From assembly GCA_000434615.1 (NCBI GenBank), contig FR880800.1, forward strand, positions 9,189 through 73,188: 64,000 nt of DNA. The letters run 5' to 3'. This document shows, one piece after another, positions 27,029-35,423 of the stretch. The notes beneath the pieces were generated by a model, which was not told the DNA's origin, ran no database searches, and saw nothing but the letters and a program-made list of their open reading frames with translations. Each line of letters starts with the position of its first letter. Positions within the stretch are counted from its first letter, which is position 1. The stretch comes from Clostridium sp. CAG:510. GTDB taxonomy: Bacteria; Bacillota; Clostridia; Lachnospirales; Lachnospiraceae. A program made the position numbers and the translations under genes.

Positions 27029-28350
27029 GCCGTCGCATCCAGTTTGCTCACATATGCCTTTTCGATACGCCTGTCTTTAATGTCCTCTACATGGATATGC
27101 AGACCATAGCCCTCCACGTCAATCTTCTCGCCATCCTCCGGAATAGCTTCCAGTAAATTGATAACCAGCCCCGCAATGGTATCATATCCTTCTTCCGGCA
27201 GTTCCTCCGGCAAATCCAGTTCTTCCGAAAGCTCATCCAGATTAGTGCTGCCCGGTACGCACCAGAGGTTATCGCCTATCTTTTCAATGGAAGGTTCTTC
27301 TTCCTTGTCAAACTCATCATAAATGTTACCCACAATTTCTTCCACCAGGTCTTCCATGGTGACAATACCCTCCATGGCACCGTATTCGTCCACAATGACG
27401 GCAATATGGATTTTCTTTTTCTGCATGTCGGAAAACAATTTATCCGCATGAATACTTTCCGGCACAAAATAAGCGGAACGCATTGTTTTCTCCACCTGCG
27501 GCTGTTCGCCCCTGCCCAGTGCCAGTAAAAAATCCCGGGCATACAGGATACCGACGATATCATCCAGATCCTCTCCGTAAACCGGATAGCGGGACAGACC
27601 GTTTTCTTCTATCAGGTGCATGATTTCTTCTTTGTCCGCATCCCTGGAAACTGCAATCACATCCGCTCTCGGAGTCATCACTCTGCGCACACTCAGATCA
27701 TCGAAATCAAATACATTCTGAATCCATTCCTTTTCGTTCTCATCAATACTTCCCTTTTCTTCCCCGATATCCACCAGCATACGGATTTCATCCTCTGTCA
27801 CATTTTCATCGTTGCCCTCCACCTTGCAGTGCAGCAGCCGAAGCACCAGGTTGGTAGATAAGGAAAGAAGCGCAATCACCGGGCGCATTAGGAAAGCAAT
27901 GCCCGAAACCACGCCGTAAGCAGCCTTTGACCACTCAAAGGACTTCTGCATGGCAATTCTTTTCGGCACCAGTTCCCCGAAAATCAAAGTAAAAAAAGCC
28001 AGTATCATGGTAATCAGCACAATGGCAATGCCTGTCAGCACATTTTCCGGCCACAGGGTAAAATGCAGATCGTAGTAAATCCAGTGTACAAAGTAACCGG
28101 CAAAATTTTCAGATGCCAGTGCACTGCCCAGATATCCGGCCAGGGTAATTCCAATCTGTATGGTGGATAGAAATCCGGACGGATCCGCCACCAGCTTCAG
28201 AAGTTTTACGGCATGCGGGTTTCCTTCCTCTTCCAGTTTATGTAGCTTCGCCGTATTTAAGGAAACTACCGCCATCTCCGTTCCCGCAAAAAAGGCATTC
28301 AGTAAAATCAGCAGTATCTGTAATAAAAGCTGCAATACTATCGTTTTCAA
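27025..28350 (-). CDS. CNNM / CorC-HlyC family membrane protein with CBS domains
   Basis: 441-residue protein of the hemolysin C/CNNM family, linked in several bacteria to Mg2+ or Co2+ efflux. The N-terminal DUF21 domain has three to four helices (ILLILLNAFFAGTEMAVVSL at the start; ITMILAFFTLIFGELVPKRI). A CBS pair follows (about residues 205-330; RRVMTPRADVIAVSRDADKE, HIAVIVDEYGAMEGIVTMED) and then the CorC_HlyC domain. I use TTG 28350, eight bases after GGAG. The stop codon interleaves with that of the convergent SDR gene. A 36-codon acidic open frame lies between its promoter and this start. Confidence 0.88.
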   Translation of the reverse strand: MKTIVLQLLLQILLILLNAFFAGTEMAVVSLNTAKLHKLEEEGNPHAVKLLKLVADPSGFLSTIQIGITLAGYLGSALASENFAGYFVHWIYYDLHFTLWPENVLTGIAIVLITMILAFFTLIFGELVPKRIAMQKSFEWSKAAYGVVSGIAFLMRPVIALLSLSTNLVLRLLHCKVEGNDENVTEDEIRMLVDIGEEKGSIDENEKEWIQNVFDFDDLSVRRVMTPRADVIAVSRDADKEEIMHLIEENGLSRYPVYGEDLDDIVGILYARDFLLALGRGEQPQVEKTMRSAYFVPESIHADKLFSDMQKKKIHIAVIVDEYGAMEGIVTMEDLVEEIVGNIYDEFDKEEEPSIEKIGDNLWCVPGSTNLDELSEELDLPEELPEEGYDTIAGLVINLLEAIPEDGEKIDVEGYGLHIHVEDIKDRRIEKAYVSKLDATA

Positions 28351-28424
28351 AATATAATCTCCATTCTCTTAAAAATAAACACAAAAAGGCATAACCGGTA
28401 AATATAAACACTACCAGCTACACC

Positions 28425-28535
28425 TTACAGTTTCCATTTTTCATATAAACAGTGCAATTCTGTCTGCCCTGCCAAAATCATAAATCCATTAAAAAAATAA
28501 GTATCGGTATCCGCGTCACTGTCTGCGTCTTCCAT
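28425..28535 (-). CDS. 36-codon acidic small open frame, possible leader peptide
   Basis: Starts ATG 28535 behind GAAAGGA and stops 74 bp before the CNNM gene. The peptide opens MEDADSDADTDTYFFNGF: seven of the first eleven residues after Met are Asp or Glu. A strong promoter lies just upstream and no terminator separates it from the CNNM gene. Such acidic N-termini can destabilise translating ribosomes at low Mg2+ (known from the mgtA leader peptide), which would fit a CNNM gene downstream. That it is translated is inferred from the promoter and ribosome-binding site alone. With the promoter it explains this 304-bp gap. Confidence 0.45.
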   Translation of the reverse strand: MEDADSDADTDTYFFNGFMILAGQTELHCLYEKWKL

Positions 28536-28566
28536 GATAATTGGTTCCTTTCGCACAATTTAGGAT

Positions 28567-28595
28567 ATTATAGCATATCTGCCCGTACGATGCAA
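28567..28595 (-). promoter_or_regulatory. Promoter of the acidic leader frame and CNNM gene
   Basis: TTGCAT, 17-bp spacer, TATAAT on the minus strand. Confidence 0.75.
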
Positions 28596-28654
28596 GTAAT
28601 CGGCCGCCCGCTTCGCGCATCCCATGCCGCACATCCATACGCTGCGTGTAAAAT

Positions 28655-29323
28655 CTACGCCAGCTTCACCATCCTGTCAATTCCAAGGGAGCAGATAACG
28701 GCGCCGGCTTCCGTTTTGAGACCGTGCTTCTTGTTTACTACTTCCATGATGGCATTTCGTTGTTCTCTTGGCGCCACTATGGCAATAATCTCCTTTTCGG
28801 ACTGCAGGGAAATGCCATAGAACTGCCCGTCATCCTCTGCTCCCGCCCATCTGGCGCGGATAATGGTGCCGCCTCTGGCGCCGGCTTCTCTTGCCGTATC
28901 CATAACATCGTCGGTATGGCCCTGGTTGACCGCTATTAAAATAAGACTGTTTTCCTTGTGTTCGTCCATGTTGTTTCCTCCCGTTCTGCCGTCCTGTTCA
29001 TGTAAGAATATGGTAGCAATGGTGCTGTTTAATCCGGTGACCGGAACGGAGCACACGATGCCGCTTCCCCATTTCCGCATATCCGTTTCTTCTATTTTTT
29101 CAAGCAGCCTTCCCGCCAAGGCCGCACCCGTCAGAGAAATCAAAATATCCTTTTCGGGAGAGCCTACGCCCAGCACATCCAGAAGCTCGGAGGAAGCCGT
29201 TCCCTGCCCCCTGCACTGAAAGCCGAAATAGACGCCCTGCTCAGTATACCACTTTGCGAGATGCTTTCCCCTGCCGCGTTCCGCAATGGTTAAAACCGCC
29301 TGTATGCTGTTTTTTTCTGCCAT
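28655..29323 (-). CDS. Tandem P-II-like regulatory protein
   Basis: 222 residues with two P-II-like (GlnB fold) halves: about residues 4-105 (QAVLTIAERGRGKHLAKWYT) and about 115-222 (NSLILIAVNQGHTDDVMDTA, then AREAGARGGTIIRARWAG, IIAIVAPREQRNAIMEVVNK). The second half keeps the P-II-type G-x-x-T-x-x-x-R segment and is joined by an acidic linker. The start is ATG 29323; a TTG six codons earlier sits on top of the ribosome-binding site. It lies 18 bp after the DUF1538 permease, which it probably regulates, as P-II proteins do for transporters. Ligand unknown. Confidence 0.75.
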   Translation of the reverse strand: MAEKNSIQAVLTIAERGRGKHLAKWYTEQGVYFGFQCRGQGTASSELLDVLGVGSPEKDILISLTGAALAGRLLEKIEETDMRKWGSGIVCSVPVTGLNSTIATIFLHEQDGRTGGNNMDEHKENSLILIAVNQGHTDDVMDTAREAGARGGTIIRARWAGAEDDGQFYGISLQSEKEIIAIVAPREQRNAIMEVVNKKHGLKTEAGAVICSLGIDRMVKLA

Positions 29324-29341
29324 GTATGTGCCCAACCTTTC

Positions 29342-30862
29342 TTAATCAAAGTAAAGAATACTGTCCTCCACTTCCCTCAGCTCCAGCATAAGCTTCCGCT
29401 TCCGGATGCGTTTCCGGATATTGTCCGCAAGACCTAAAAGCTGAATGGTAAGAAGCGGCGTCATGGCAACCAGCGCCACAATGCCGAAAGCATCCGTCAG
29501 AATATTTCCACCGAAGGCTTCGCAGGCTCCCATGGCAAAGGGCAGAAGAAATGTCGTCGTCATGGGACCGCTTGCCACACCGCCGGCATCGAAAGCAATA
29601 CCGGTAAAAAGCTGTGGAACAAAGAAGGTAAGTGTCAGGGAAATCAGGTAGCCCGGAATTAAAATCCAGAGAATGGGAAGTCCCGTCAGAATACGCACCA
29701 TGGAGATGCCCGCCGAAAGTGCCACACCTGCTGACAGACTTTTGTAAATGGACTTCTGTGGAATGGAACCGCTTGTAACATCCTCAACCTGTCGGGCGAG
29801 CACCTGTACCGCAGGCTCCGCCCTTACGATAAAGTAACCGATAAGCATGGCAATGGGAATTAAAAGATACGGCTTGCTGCCGCCTGCCACTGCCGCTCCG
29901 ATGTACTGACCGGCAGGCATAAATCCCACATTGACACCTGTCAGAAACAAAACCAGACCAATATAACTATACAGAAATCCGGCACAGATTTTCACAATCT
30001 TTCTGGCATGGAAACGCCGGAAAATAAGCTGGAACAGTAAAAACAGAACCATAATGGGAAGCACGGCTATCAGTACTTCCTTCATATAGACAGGAAATGC
30101 CCTGGCAAATTCAGCCGCTACCGCCTTTGTGTCCGTCAGTTCCGGAAGACTTACCGATGTATAGGATGTTTCTTCGGGACGGTAAAAAATCCCTAAAAGA
30201 AGCACCGAAAGAATGGGGCCGATGCTGCAGATGGCAGTTAGACCGAAGCTGTCGCTGTTGGAATTTTTGTCGCTTCGGACGGATGCCATACCGATACCGA
30301 GCGCCATGATAAACGGAACGGTCACAGGTCCCGTGGTAACACCGCCGGAATCAAAGGATACCGGAATAAAGTCCGCCGGCGCCAAAACGGTCAGGATGAA
30401 AATGAGGGCATAAAAGCCAAGGAGTATGTACGAAATCGGGATTTTAAAAAGGATGCGGAGCTTCGCAATCACCAGAAAGATTCCCACACCCATAGCCACC
30501 GTTAATATCAGGACCAGATTGGGAATGGCAGAAACCTGCCCCGCCAGAACCTGCAAATCCGGCTCTGCAACGGTAATGATAACGCCTAAGATAAAACAGA
30601 CTACCATGGAAAGCCAGACCTTCTTGGTACGGGACAACTCCACACCTATGCCTTCTCCCATGGGAATCATGGACATATCCACGCCCAAAGTAAAAAAGCC
30701 CATGCCTACTATCAGAAGCACTGCGCCGAACAAAAACAACGTCAGTGTTCCCGGAGTAAGCGGGGCTATGGAAATACTTAAAACAAGTACAATTAACGTA
30801 ATAGGGAGCACGGAGGTTACGGATTCGTAAACCTTCTCACGCAGTAATTCATTCTGATGCAA
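29342..30862 (-). CDS. DUF1538 family permease with internal duplication
   Basis: About 506-residue membrane protein, roughly twelve helices. Two halves repeat the same motif: PVSFDSGGVTTGPVTVPF (first half) and GIAFDAGGVASGPMTTTFLL (second half), each followed by a DxFG segment and a hydrophobic helix; this is the DUF1538 hallmark. I prefer TTG 30862 because AGGAGG lies seven bases upstream; ATG 30913 has no ribosome-binding site. Substrate unknown; the paired P-II-like gene suggests control by a metabolic ligand. In DUF1538 proteins the repeated GGV-GP motif may form the transport path, an inference from its symmetry. Confidence 0.82.
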   Translation of the reverse strand: MHQNELLREKVYESVTSVLPITLIVLVLSISIAPLTPGTLTLFLFGAVLLIVGMGFFTLGVDMSMIPMGEGIGVELSRTKKVWLSMVVCFILGVIITVAEPDLQVLAGQVSAIPNLVLILTVAMGVGIFLVIAKLRILFKIPISYILLGFYALIFILTVLAPADFIPVSFDSGGVTTGPVTVPFIMALGIGMASVRSDKNSNSDSFGLTAICSIGPILSVLLLGIFYRPEETSYTSVSLPELTDTKAVAAEFARAFPVYMKEVLIAVLPIMVLFLLFQLIFRRFHARKIVKICAGFLYSYIGLVLFLTGVNVGFMPAGQYIGAAVAGGSKPYLLIPIAMLIGYFIVRAEPAVQVLARQVEDVTSGSIPQKSIYKSLSAGVALSAGISMVRILTGLPILWILIPGYLISLTLTFFVPQLFTGIAFDAGGVASGPMTTTFLLPFAMGACEAFGGNILTDAFGIVALVAMTPLLTIQLLGLADNIRKRIRKRKLMLELREVEDSILYFD

Positions 30863-30985
30863 GCAAGTTCCTCCTGTCGGTACTTCATCGTGGGAATGTT
30901 CCCGTGTTTTCATGTCTATTTTATTGTAACAGATTTATGCCTCCGTGCCGTTAAGATTTCTTAACATAGAGAAAATTTTTATAAA

Positions 30986-32137
30986 CTATTCCTCTTCTTC
31001 CTCTTCCCCGGAAAGCCCCATACGTACGGTAATACCGTTTACCTCCACGCTGTTGTCTAAGGAGATGACCAGACACTTCCTGCCGTTGATGACTTTTGTT
31101 TCCACCAGATCCATCCGGTCGGGGCTTACCTTTACCACCACATCGGGGGTTTTGATTTCAAACTGTCTGGTATTTGCCACATTGGAAGCCACAAAGCAGG
31201 TATCCGTCCCCGCCGCTTCCTCGTACTTTTCTTCAAAGGAGCTGAGCTTTTCTTCCTCCACGCCACTGTATTCCAGAAGTCTTTTCACTTCCGCCCGGTC
31301 AAGTACCACGGGGTCCGGCTCATCCTTTTTTTCCTCAATCATCTCATTTAATTTTTCGTGGATGTTTTTAACCACCTCATAGTCACAGGCATCGCCAAGA
31401 GTTTCTTCTACGATGGTCTGGAAGGTTTCCTTCTGGTCCCCTGCGGAAAGAGGCAGGTTGCAGCCAAGTACCGGCTCTACAAATTCCATCCGTAGTTCTT
31501 CCGGCTTTGCCGCATAATACAGCAGACTGTGAACATCCGTGCTTCTGTCGTGGAATGCGGGGAACAGGAAACCGATATCCGGCATGTTTACCACCCTGTC
31601 GCAGATACGGGTATGGAATGCGTTGCTCTCCTCATCGTAGGAAAGCCCCGGCTTGCTTAACGTAACCGGACAGATACAGCAGAGAATATGGTCATACACT
31701 TCGTCGGAAGCATCGAACATTTCCTCTCCGTCCGAGGATTTGCCGGGAATATCGTACACGGCATGAATGAGCAAAATGAGATAATTCTCCACAGAATAGT
31801 AATTCTCTATGATTTTATCGTAAAATTCTTCCAGCAGGTTTTCATCCTTCAGGGAAGATGCACGGAGCTGCATCAGAAAGTCCTGGGTACCCCCGGCTTC
31901 CTCCGATGCCAGGGGAAATTCCATAGTGAGGAGATTTTTACCCACCGTGCCGGAAAGAGCTTTGCGGAAAATGGCAAAATATTTAAACATTTCTTCTTCC
32001 GGCAGGGAAAGGAAGGCTTCCTTCAGCTCGGTTTTTTTATTTTTTTCTCCGTCTACATAACAACCGCAGATACGGGTGATGGCACACCGCTCCTGGGTAA
32101 ACTGCTTTTTGATTTCTGCAATTTCTTTCTTATTCAT
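30986..32137 (-). CDS. DUF4317 family protein
   Basis: 383-residue soluble protein of unknown function. It opens NKKEIAEIKKQFTQERCAIT and then RICGCYVDGEKNKKTELKEA, the pattern I associate with DUF4317 in Lachnospiraceae; the C-terminus ends in a run of glutamates. No signal peptide, membrane helix or catalytic motif is evident. It begins 8 bp after the DegV stop and its ribosome-binding site (AAAGGA) lies at the end of that gene, so the two are coupled. A GTTAAG-ATTT-CTTAAC dyad (30950-30965) lies between its end and the DUF1538 promoter region. Confidence 0.75.
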   Translation of the reverse strand: MNKKEIAEIKKQFTQERCAITRICGCYVDGEKNKKTELKEAFLSLPEEEMFKYFAIFRKALSGTVGKNLLTMEFPLASEEAGGTQDFLMQLRASSLKDENLLEEFYDKIIENYYSVENYLILLIHAVYDIPGKSSDGEEMFDASDEVYDHILCCICPVTLSKPGLSYDEESNAFHTRICDRVVNMPDIGFLFPAFHDRSTDVHSLLYYAAKPEELRMEFVEPVLGCNLPLSAGDQKETFQTIVEETLGDACDYEVVKNIHEKLNEMIEEKKDEPDPVVLDRAEVKRLLEYSGVEEEKLSSFEEKYEEAAGTDTCFVASNVANTRQFEIKTPDVVVKVSPDRMDLVETKVINGRKCLVISLDNSVEVNGITVRMGLSGEEEEEE

Positions 32138-32145
32138 AATATCCT

Positions 32146-33033
32146 TTAGTCCACTCTTTCATCACCTAAGAAGAACAGTGCCACCGTGCCGGGACCGGTA
32201 TGGGAACCGATTACCGTACCGATGCTGTTAATAAGAACCTTGCCTTTTAAGTTCGGGCAGTAAGCTTCTACTAAATCACGCACCTTTTCGGCATCCTCTT
32301 CGCAGGCGGAATTGCTGATGTAGCAATAGCCTTTGTAATCCGGACCGTCTTCCACATGTTCTTTCATCATATTGACCAGTTCTTCAATGACTTTCTTTTT
32401 AGTACGGATTTTCTTGCGGGGAATCAGATGTCCCTCATTATCCATGTTTAGTAGCGGACAAATACCAAGCAGGGTACCTACCATAGCGGAAGTGGCGCTG
32501 ATACGGCCGCCTCTCTTGTAGCTGGTAAGGTCGGTGGAGAAGAACCAGTGATGCACGCGGAGTTTATTTTTCTCAGCCCAGTCATACACTTCCGTAAGGC
32601 TCTTTCCTTCGTCCCTGAGGTCCGCAAGATACGTCATCAGCACACCGAAACCGGAAGAAGCCCCTAAGGAGTCCACTACCTTGATGGTTCTCTCCGGATA
32701 TTTTTCCATCAGATCCCTTGCGGCGATGCTGGCGGAATTAAAGGAACCGGACAGACCGGAGGAAAGGCTGACGTGCAGGATATCCTTTCCTTCTTTTAAA
32801 AACGGTTCAAAGAAATTTGTAAACTCATCCACATTTACCTGTGAAGTGGTAGGCTGCGCTCCCTCTTCAATTCTTTTGTAAAATTCAGGAAATGGCATGC
32901 TTTCCCCTAAATCATCCGGGTAATCTTTTCCATCCATATTAAAGTGGAAACAAACATAAGCTACGTTTCTTTCTTCAAAAAAAGACTTGGGCATGTCTGC
33001 CGTGGAACAACAACTCAAGATAAAATCTGACAT
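32146..33033 (-). CDS. DegV family fatty-acid-binding protein
   Basis: 295 residues. DegV/FakB proteins bind fatty acids and hand them to the FakA kinase. Visible motifs: SDFILSCCSTADMPKSFFEE at the N-terminus, TTSQVNVDEF, HVSLSSGLSGSFNSASIA, SLGASSGFGVLM and the C-terminal IGTVIGSHTGPGTVALFFLG. I start at ATG 33033, eleven bases after AGGAGG, giving the usual family N-terminus; an ATG at 33069 lies inside a stem-loop. Upstream promoter carries a 14-bp palindrome. Specific lipid not readable, and no fakA is in the window. Confidence 0.88.
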   Translation of the reverse strand: MSDFILSCCSTADMPKSFFEERNVAYVCFHFNMDGKDYPDDLGESMPFPEFYKRIEEGAQPTTSQVNVDEFTNFFEPFLKEGKDILHVSLSSGLSGSFNSASIAARDLMEKYPERTIKVVDSLGASSGFGVLMTYLADLRDEGKSLTEVYDWAEKNKLRVHHWFFSTDLTSYKRGGRISATSAMVGTLLGICPLLNMDNEGHLIPRKKIRTKKKVIEELVNMMKEHVEDGPDYKGYCYISNSACEEDAEKVRDLVEAYCPNLKGKVLINSIGTVIGSHTGPGTVALFFLGDERVD

Positions 33034-33060
33034 ATCACGTAAATCCTCCTGAACATATTT

Positions 33061-33079
33061 CGTAGTTTTCATAACTACG
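33061..33079 (-). promoter_or_regulatory. Leader stem-loop of the degV message
   Basis: CGTAGTT-ATGAA-AACTACG on the minus strand, perfect 7-bp arms, in the 5' leader just ahead of the AGGAGG. Confidence 0.45.
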
Positions 33080-33087
33080 TCTTCCCT

Positions 33088-33117
33088 ATTATAAACCACA
33101 TGTGGTTTCTTTGGCAA
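33088..33117 (-). promoter_or_regulatory. degV promoter with palindromic operator
   Basis: TTGCCA, 18-bp spacer, TATAAT on the minus strand. The spacer contains the perfect palindrome AACCACATGTGGTT (33094-33107) directly beside the -10 box, a classic repressor position. Confidence 0.6.
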
Positions 33118-33135
33118 CAAAAGATTGTTTTTGTT

Positions 33136-34557
33136 TTACAAAACAAGTCCCTTATCCTCTGCACAGCCAAGCATGATATTCAGACACTGTACCGCAGCTC
33201 CGGAAGCACCCTTTCCCAGATTATCAAACCGGGAGCTGACCACCATTCTGTCCTCATTGCCGGTCACAAAAATTTCCATGCCGTCCCAGCCGCTTCTGAC
33301 ATTGGCGGATAAAAATCCCCGGCTTTCCGCTTCGGCACCGAAGGCATTGACCTTGATAAACGGTTCATTTGCATAATATCCTGCAAAAAACGCCTGTAAT
33401 TCTTCCGGTGTAAGTGCTTTTTGCATAAAATCCTTCTGAATAGGGAGGGAAACCAGCATGCCGCTGTAGTAATCACAGACAATGGGAGAAAACAGAGGCT
33501 CCCTATCAAGTCCCGGAACAGCCTTCATTTCTTTCAGATGTTTATGCTGCTGGCTCAGGGCATATTCCCTGGGTGCGGAAAGCTCCGCCGCACGTTCCTC
33601 CGCTTCGTATTCCGCAATCATCTTTTTACCGCCGCCGCTGTAGCCGGACATGGCAAAGGCACATGCCGGGTAATCGGCTGAAAGGATGCCCTCCTTTACC
33701 AGCGGATACATCAGGGCAATAAAGCCGGAGGCATAACAGCCGGGCACCGCCACTCTTTTTCCGGTTTTGATTTTTTCCCGGAAAGACGGCGCCAGTTCGG
33801 GAAAGCCGTATGCCCAGCCTTCTTCCGTACGGTGAGCGGTGGATGCATCCAGAATGCGCACGTTTTCGTTTTCCACTAAGGAAACCGCTTCTTTTGCCGC
33901 AGCATCCGGCAGGCAGAGAATGGTAATATCGGAGGCGTTAATCAGCTTCTTTCTTTCCTCCGTATCCTTTCTGAGCGCCGGGTCAATCTGTAAAATTTCC
34001 AAATCGTCTCTTCCCGCAAAACGTTCGTTGATGCGGAGTCCCGTCGTTCCCTCGCTGCCGTCGATAAAAATCTTTGTTTTCTTTTTGCTGTATGTCACAT
34101 AAGAATAGGGGATTTCTCCATCCACTATTTCTTCTATCGTCCTTTCATAGGCTGACACATCAAATTCCGGAAAATAGGTATCTCCCTCTATCTCCGCATC
34201 GATTTCCGTCACAAAAAGCTTCTCCGCCAGGGCAATTCCTTCCTTATAAATGCCCGCACCGCCGGATATGTAAATATTTTTGCCCGGGCACAGCTCTTCC
34301 GCCTTCTTTATGGCTGCCGGCAGGGAATTTACCGTAATGCAGTTTTCCGCTTCATAGTCTGCCGTGGAAGATACCACCACCGTATAACGGTTGGGAAGGG
34401 GATGTCCGATTTCCTCATAGGATTTCCTGCCCATAATTACCACATTGCCTGTGGTAAGCTCCTTAAAACGGCGCTGTTCCCCCTTAATCCTCCAGGGAAT
34501 TCTGCCTTCACTTCCGATAACGCGGTTCTTCGTATATGCTACAATCAGTCCTATCAT
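33136..34557 (-). CDS. Fused dihydrofolate reductase / N-acetyl-gamma-glutamyl-phosphate reductase
   Basis: 473 residues in one uninterrupted frame. Residues 1-158 are a complete dihydrofolate reductase: LIVAYTKNRVIGSEGRIPW, Glu27 at the usual acidic position, VVIMGRKSYEEIG, ISGGAGIYKE, TYFPEFD and a final PYSYVTYSKK strand. Residues 161-473 are a complete type-2 ArgC, the NADPH reductase of arginine synthesis: KIFIDGSEGTTGLRINERF at the junction, catalytic Cys274 in VPGCYASGF, SGYSGGGKKM and HKHLKEM. No ribosome-binding site lies at the junction. The ATG follows AAAAGGAGA. Either two ordinary enzymes were joined, or both share an NADPH-linked role. Confidence 0.9.
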   Translation of the reverse strand: MIGLIVAYTKNRVIGSEGRIPWRIKGEQRRFKELTTGNVVIMGRKSYEEIGHPLPNRYTVVVSSTADYEAENCITVNSLPAAIKKAEELCPGKNIYISGGAGIYKEGIALAEKLFVTEIDAEIEGDTYFPEFDVSAYERTIEEIVDGEIPYSYVTYSKKKTKIFIDGSEGTTGLRINERFAGRDDLEILQIDPALRKDTEERKKLINASDITILCLPDAAAKEAVSLVENENVRILDASTAHRTEEGWAYGFPELAPSFREKIKTGKRVAVPGCYASGFIALMYPLVKEGILSADYPACAFAMSGYSGGGKKMIAEYEAEERAAELSAPREYALSQQHKHLKEMKAVPGLDREPLFSPIVCDYYSGMLVSLPIQKDFMQKALTPEELQAFFAGYYANEPFIKVNAFGAEAESRGFLSANVRSGWDGMEIFVTGNEDRMVVSSRFDNLGKGASGAAVQCLNIMLGCAEDKGLVL

Positions 34558-34628
34558 GTCTGCCTGTCTCCTTTTCTTTTCCTTGCCCTATTGTATCATT
34601 CTTTCTTTTCAATTTCCATGTAAAATTT

Positions 34629-34661
34629 AAAAAGCAAAAAGCCCGGGGAGAACCGGGCTTT
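34629..34661 (-). terminator. Intrinsic terminator in the argC-acidic protein divergent gap
   Basis: AAAGCCCGG and CCGGGCTTT are perfect 9-bp arms around six bases. The minus-strand side continues TTTTTGCTTTTT; the plus side is weaker. The remaining part of this 396-bp gap (34722-34953) is AT-rich, with no other clear feature apart from the AAAGGAG before 34954. Confidence 0.8.
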
Positions 34662-34709
34662 CCGCTTTTCTTATGAGGGGGGGAGATAGTGAGTTCATCA
34701 ACTATCTGT
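34629..34709 (-). ncRNA. Candidate small RNA with C-rich single-stranded motif
   Basis: Between two divergent genes lies a minus-strand stem-loop (AGATAGT/ACTATCT, 34684-34707), then a CTCCCCCCCTC stretch, then a strong intrinsic terminator. The terminator serves neither neighbouring gene, and the C-rich segment is complementary to GGGGAG-type ribosome-binding sites, as in known Firmicutes regulatory RNAs. A -10-like TATAGT is at 34716-34721 but no good -35 box is seen. Confidence 0.4.
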
Positions 34710-34953
34710 AAGAATACTATACAAAGGAATTGTGTTCATTCTGTGTCCAAAATATTAGAAAAAAATGAAATCCCTCTAAAGAGAAAATAATCAGCCTATC
34801 TGTAAATAGGGGATGAAGTACAGCAATTTATAAAAAATTTATACATAATCTCTTCCTTTTTCCATAAAATAGTATTAAAATGTTTATTAAGAAGGACAAA
34901 TATTGTTCCTGTCTCCATTAAGAATGAAAGAATAAAAAGAAAGGAGTACCCTC

Positions 34954-35385
34954 ATGGCTAAAAAATTTGGTAAAGTTTTATTATTTGCAACTGCTGTTGC
35001 CGCTGCCGGAGCCGGTATCTATTATTATCTGAACAAGGAAAAATTTTCTCCCGAATACAATGGTGAAGAAGATGATGACTACGACGATTTCGGAGATGAG
35101 TCCGATGAGGAAGACAATAGTCGTTCTTACGTAGCTCTCAATCATGAGAATGCTCCCGCAGAAGATAAAGAAGAAGCTCCCGTAAAAGAGGAGGCACCTG
35201 CTGATGCCCCCGCTGAAGAAAAGGAAGCCGCTGCTGAAGCTCCCAAGGCAGAAGCACCTGCAGAAAAAGAAGATGCCCCCTTTGAAGAGCTTTCTTCCGT
35301 AGTAGAAGATGTTACCGAAAAAGCAGACGAAAAAATCGATGAAGTAGAAGAATTCTTCGACGAAGACGATGAGAAAAATGAATAA
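34954..35385 (+). CDS. Small membrane-anchored, highly acidic protein
   Basis: 143 residues, no recognised family. A lysine-rich start (AKKFGKV) and one helix (about residues 8-26, LLFATAVAAAGAGIYYYL) are followed by a tail dominated by Glu, Asp, Ala and Pro, with EEAPVKEEAPADAPAEEKEA-type repeats and an acidic end. The strong ribosome-binding site AAAGGAG, the codon pattern and the tight terminator support a real, well-expressed gene. The acidic tail is probably disordered. YtxH-like or spacer-type membrane proteins have a similar layout; function unknown. Confidence 0.7.
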   Translation: MAKKFGKVLLFATAVAAAGAGIYYYLNKEKFSPEYNGEEDDDYDDFGDESDEEDNSRSYVALNHENAPAEDKEEAPVKEEAPADAPAEEKEAAAEAPKAEAPAEKEDAPFEELSSVVEDVTEKADEKIDEVEEFFDEDDEKNE

Positions 35386-35423
35386 TCAGCCGGTCCGATT
35401 ACATGTTTATTGACCGGAACCGT

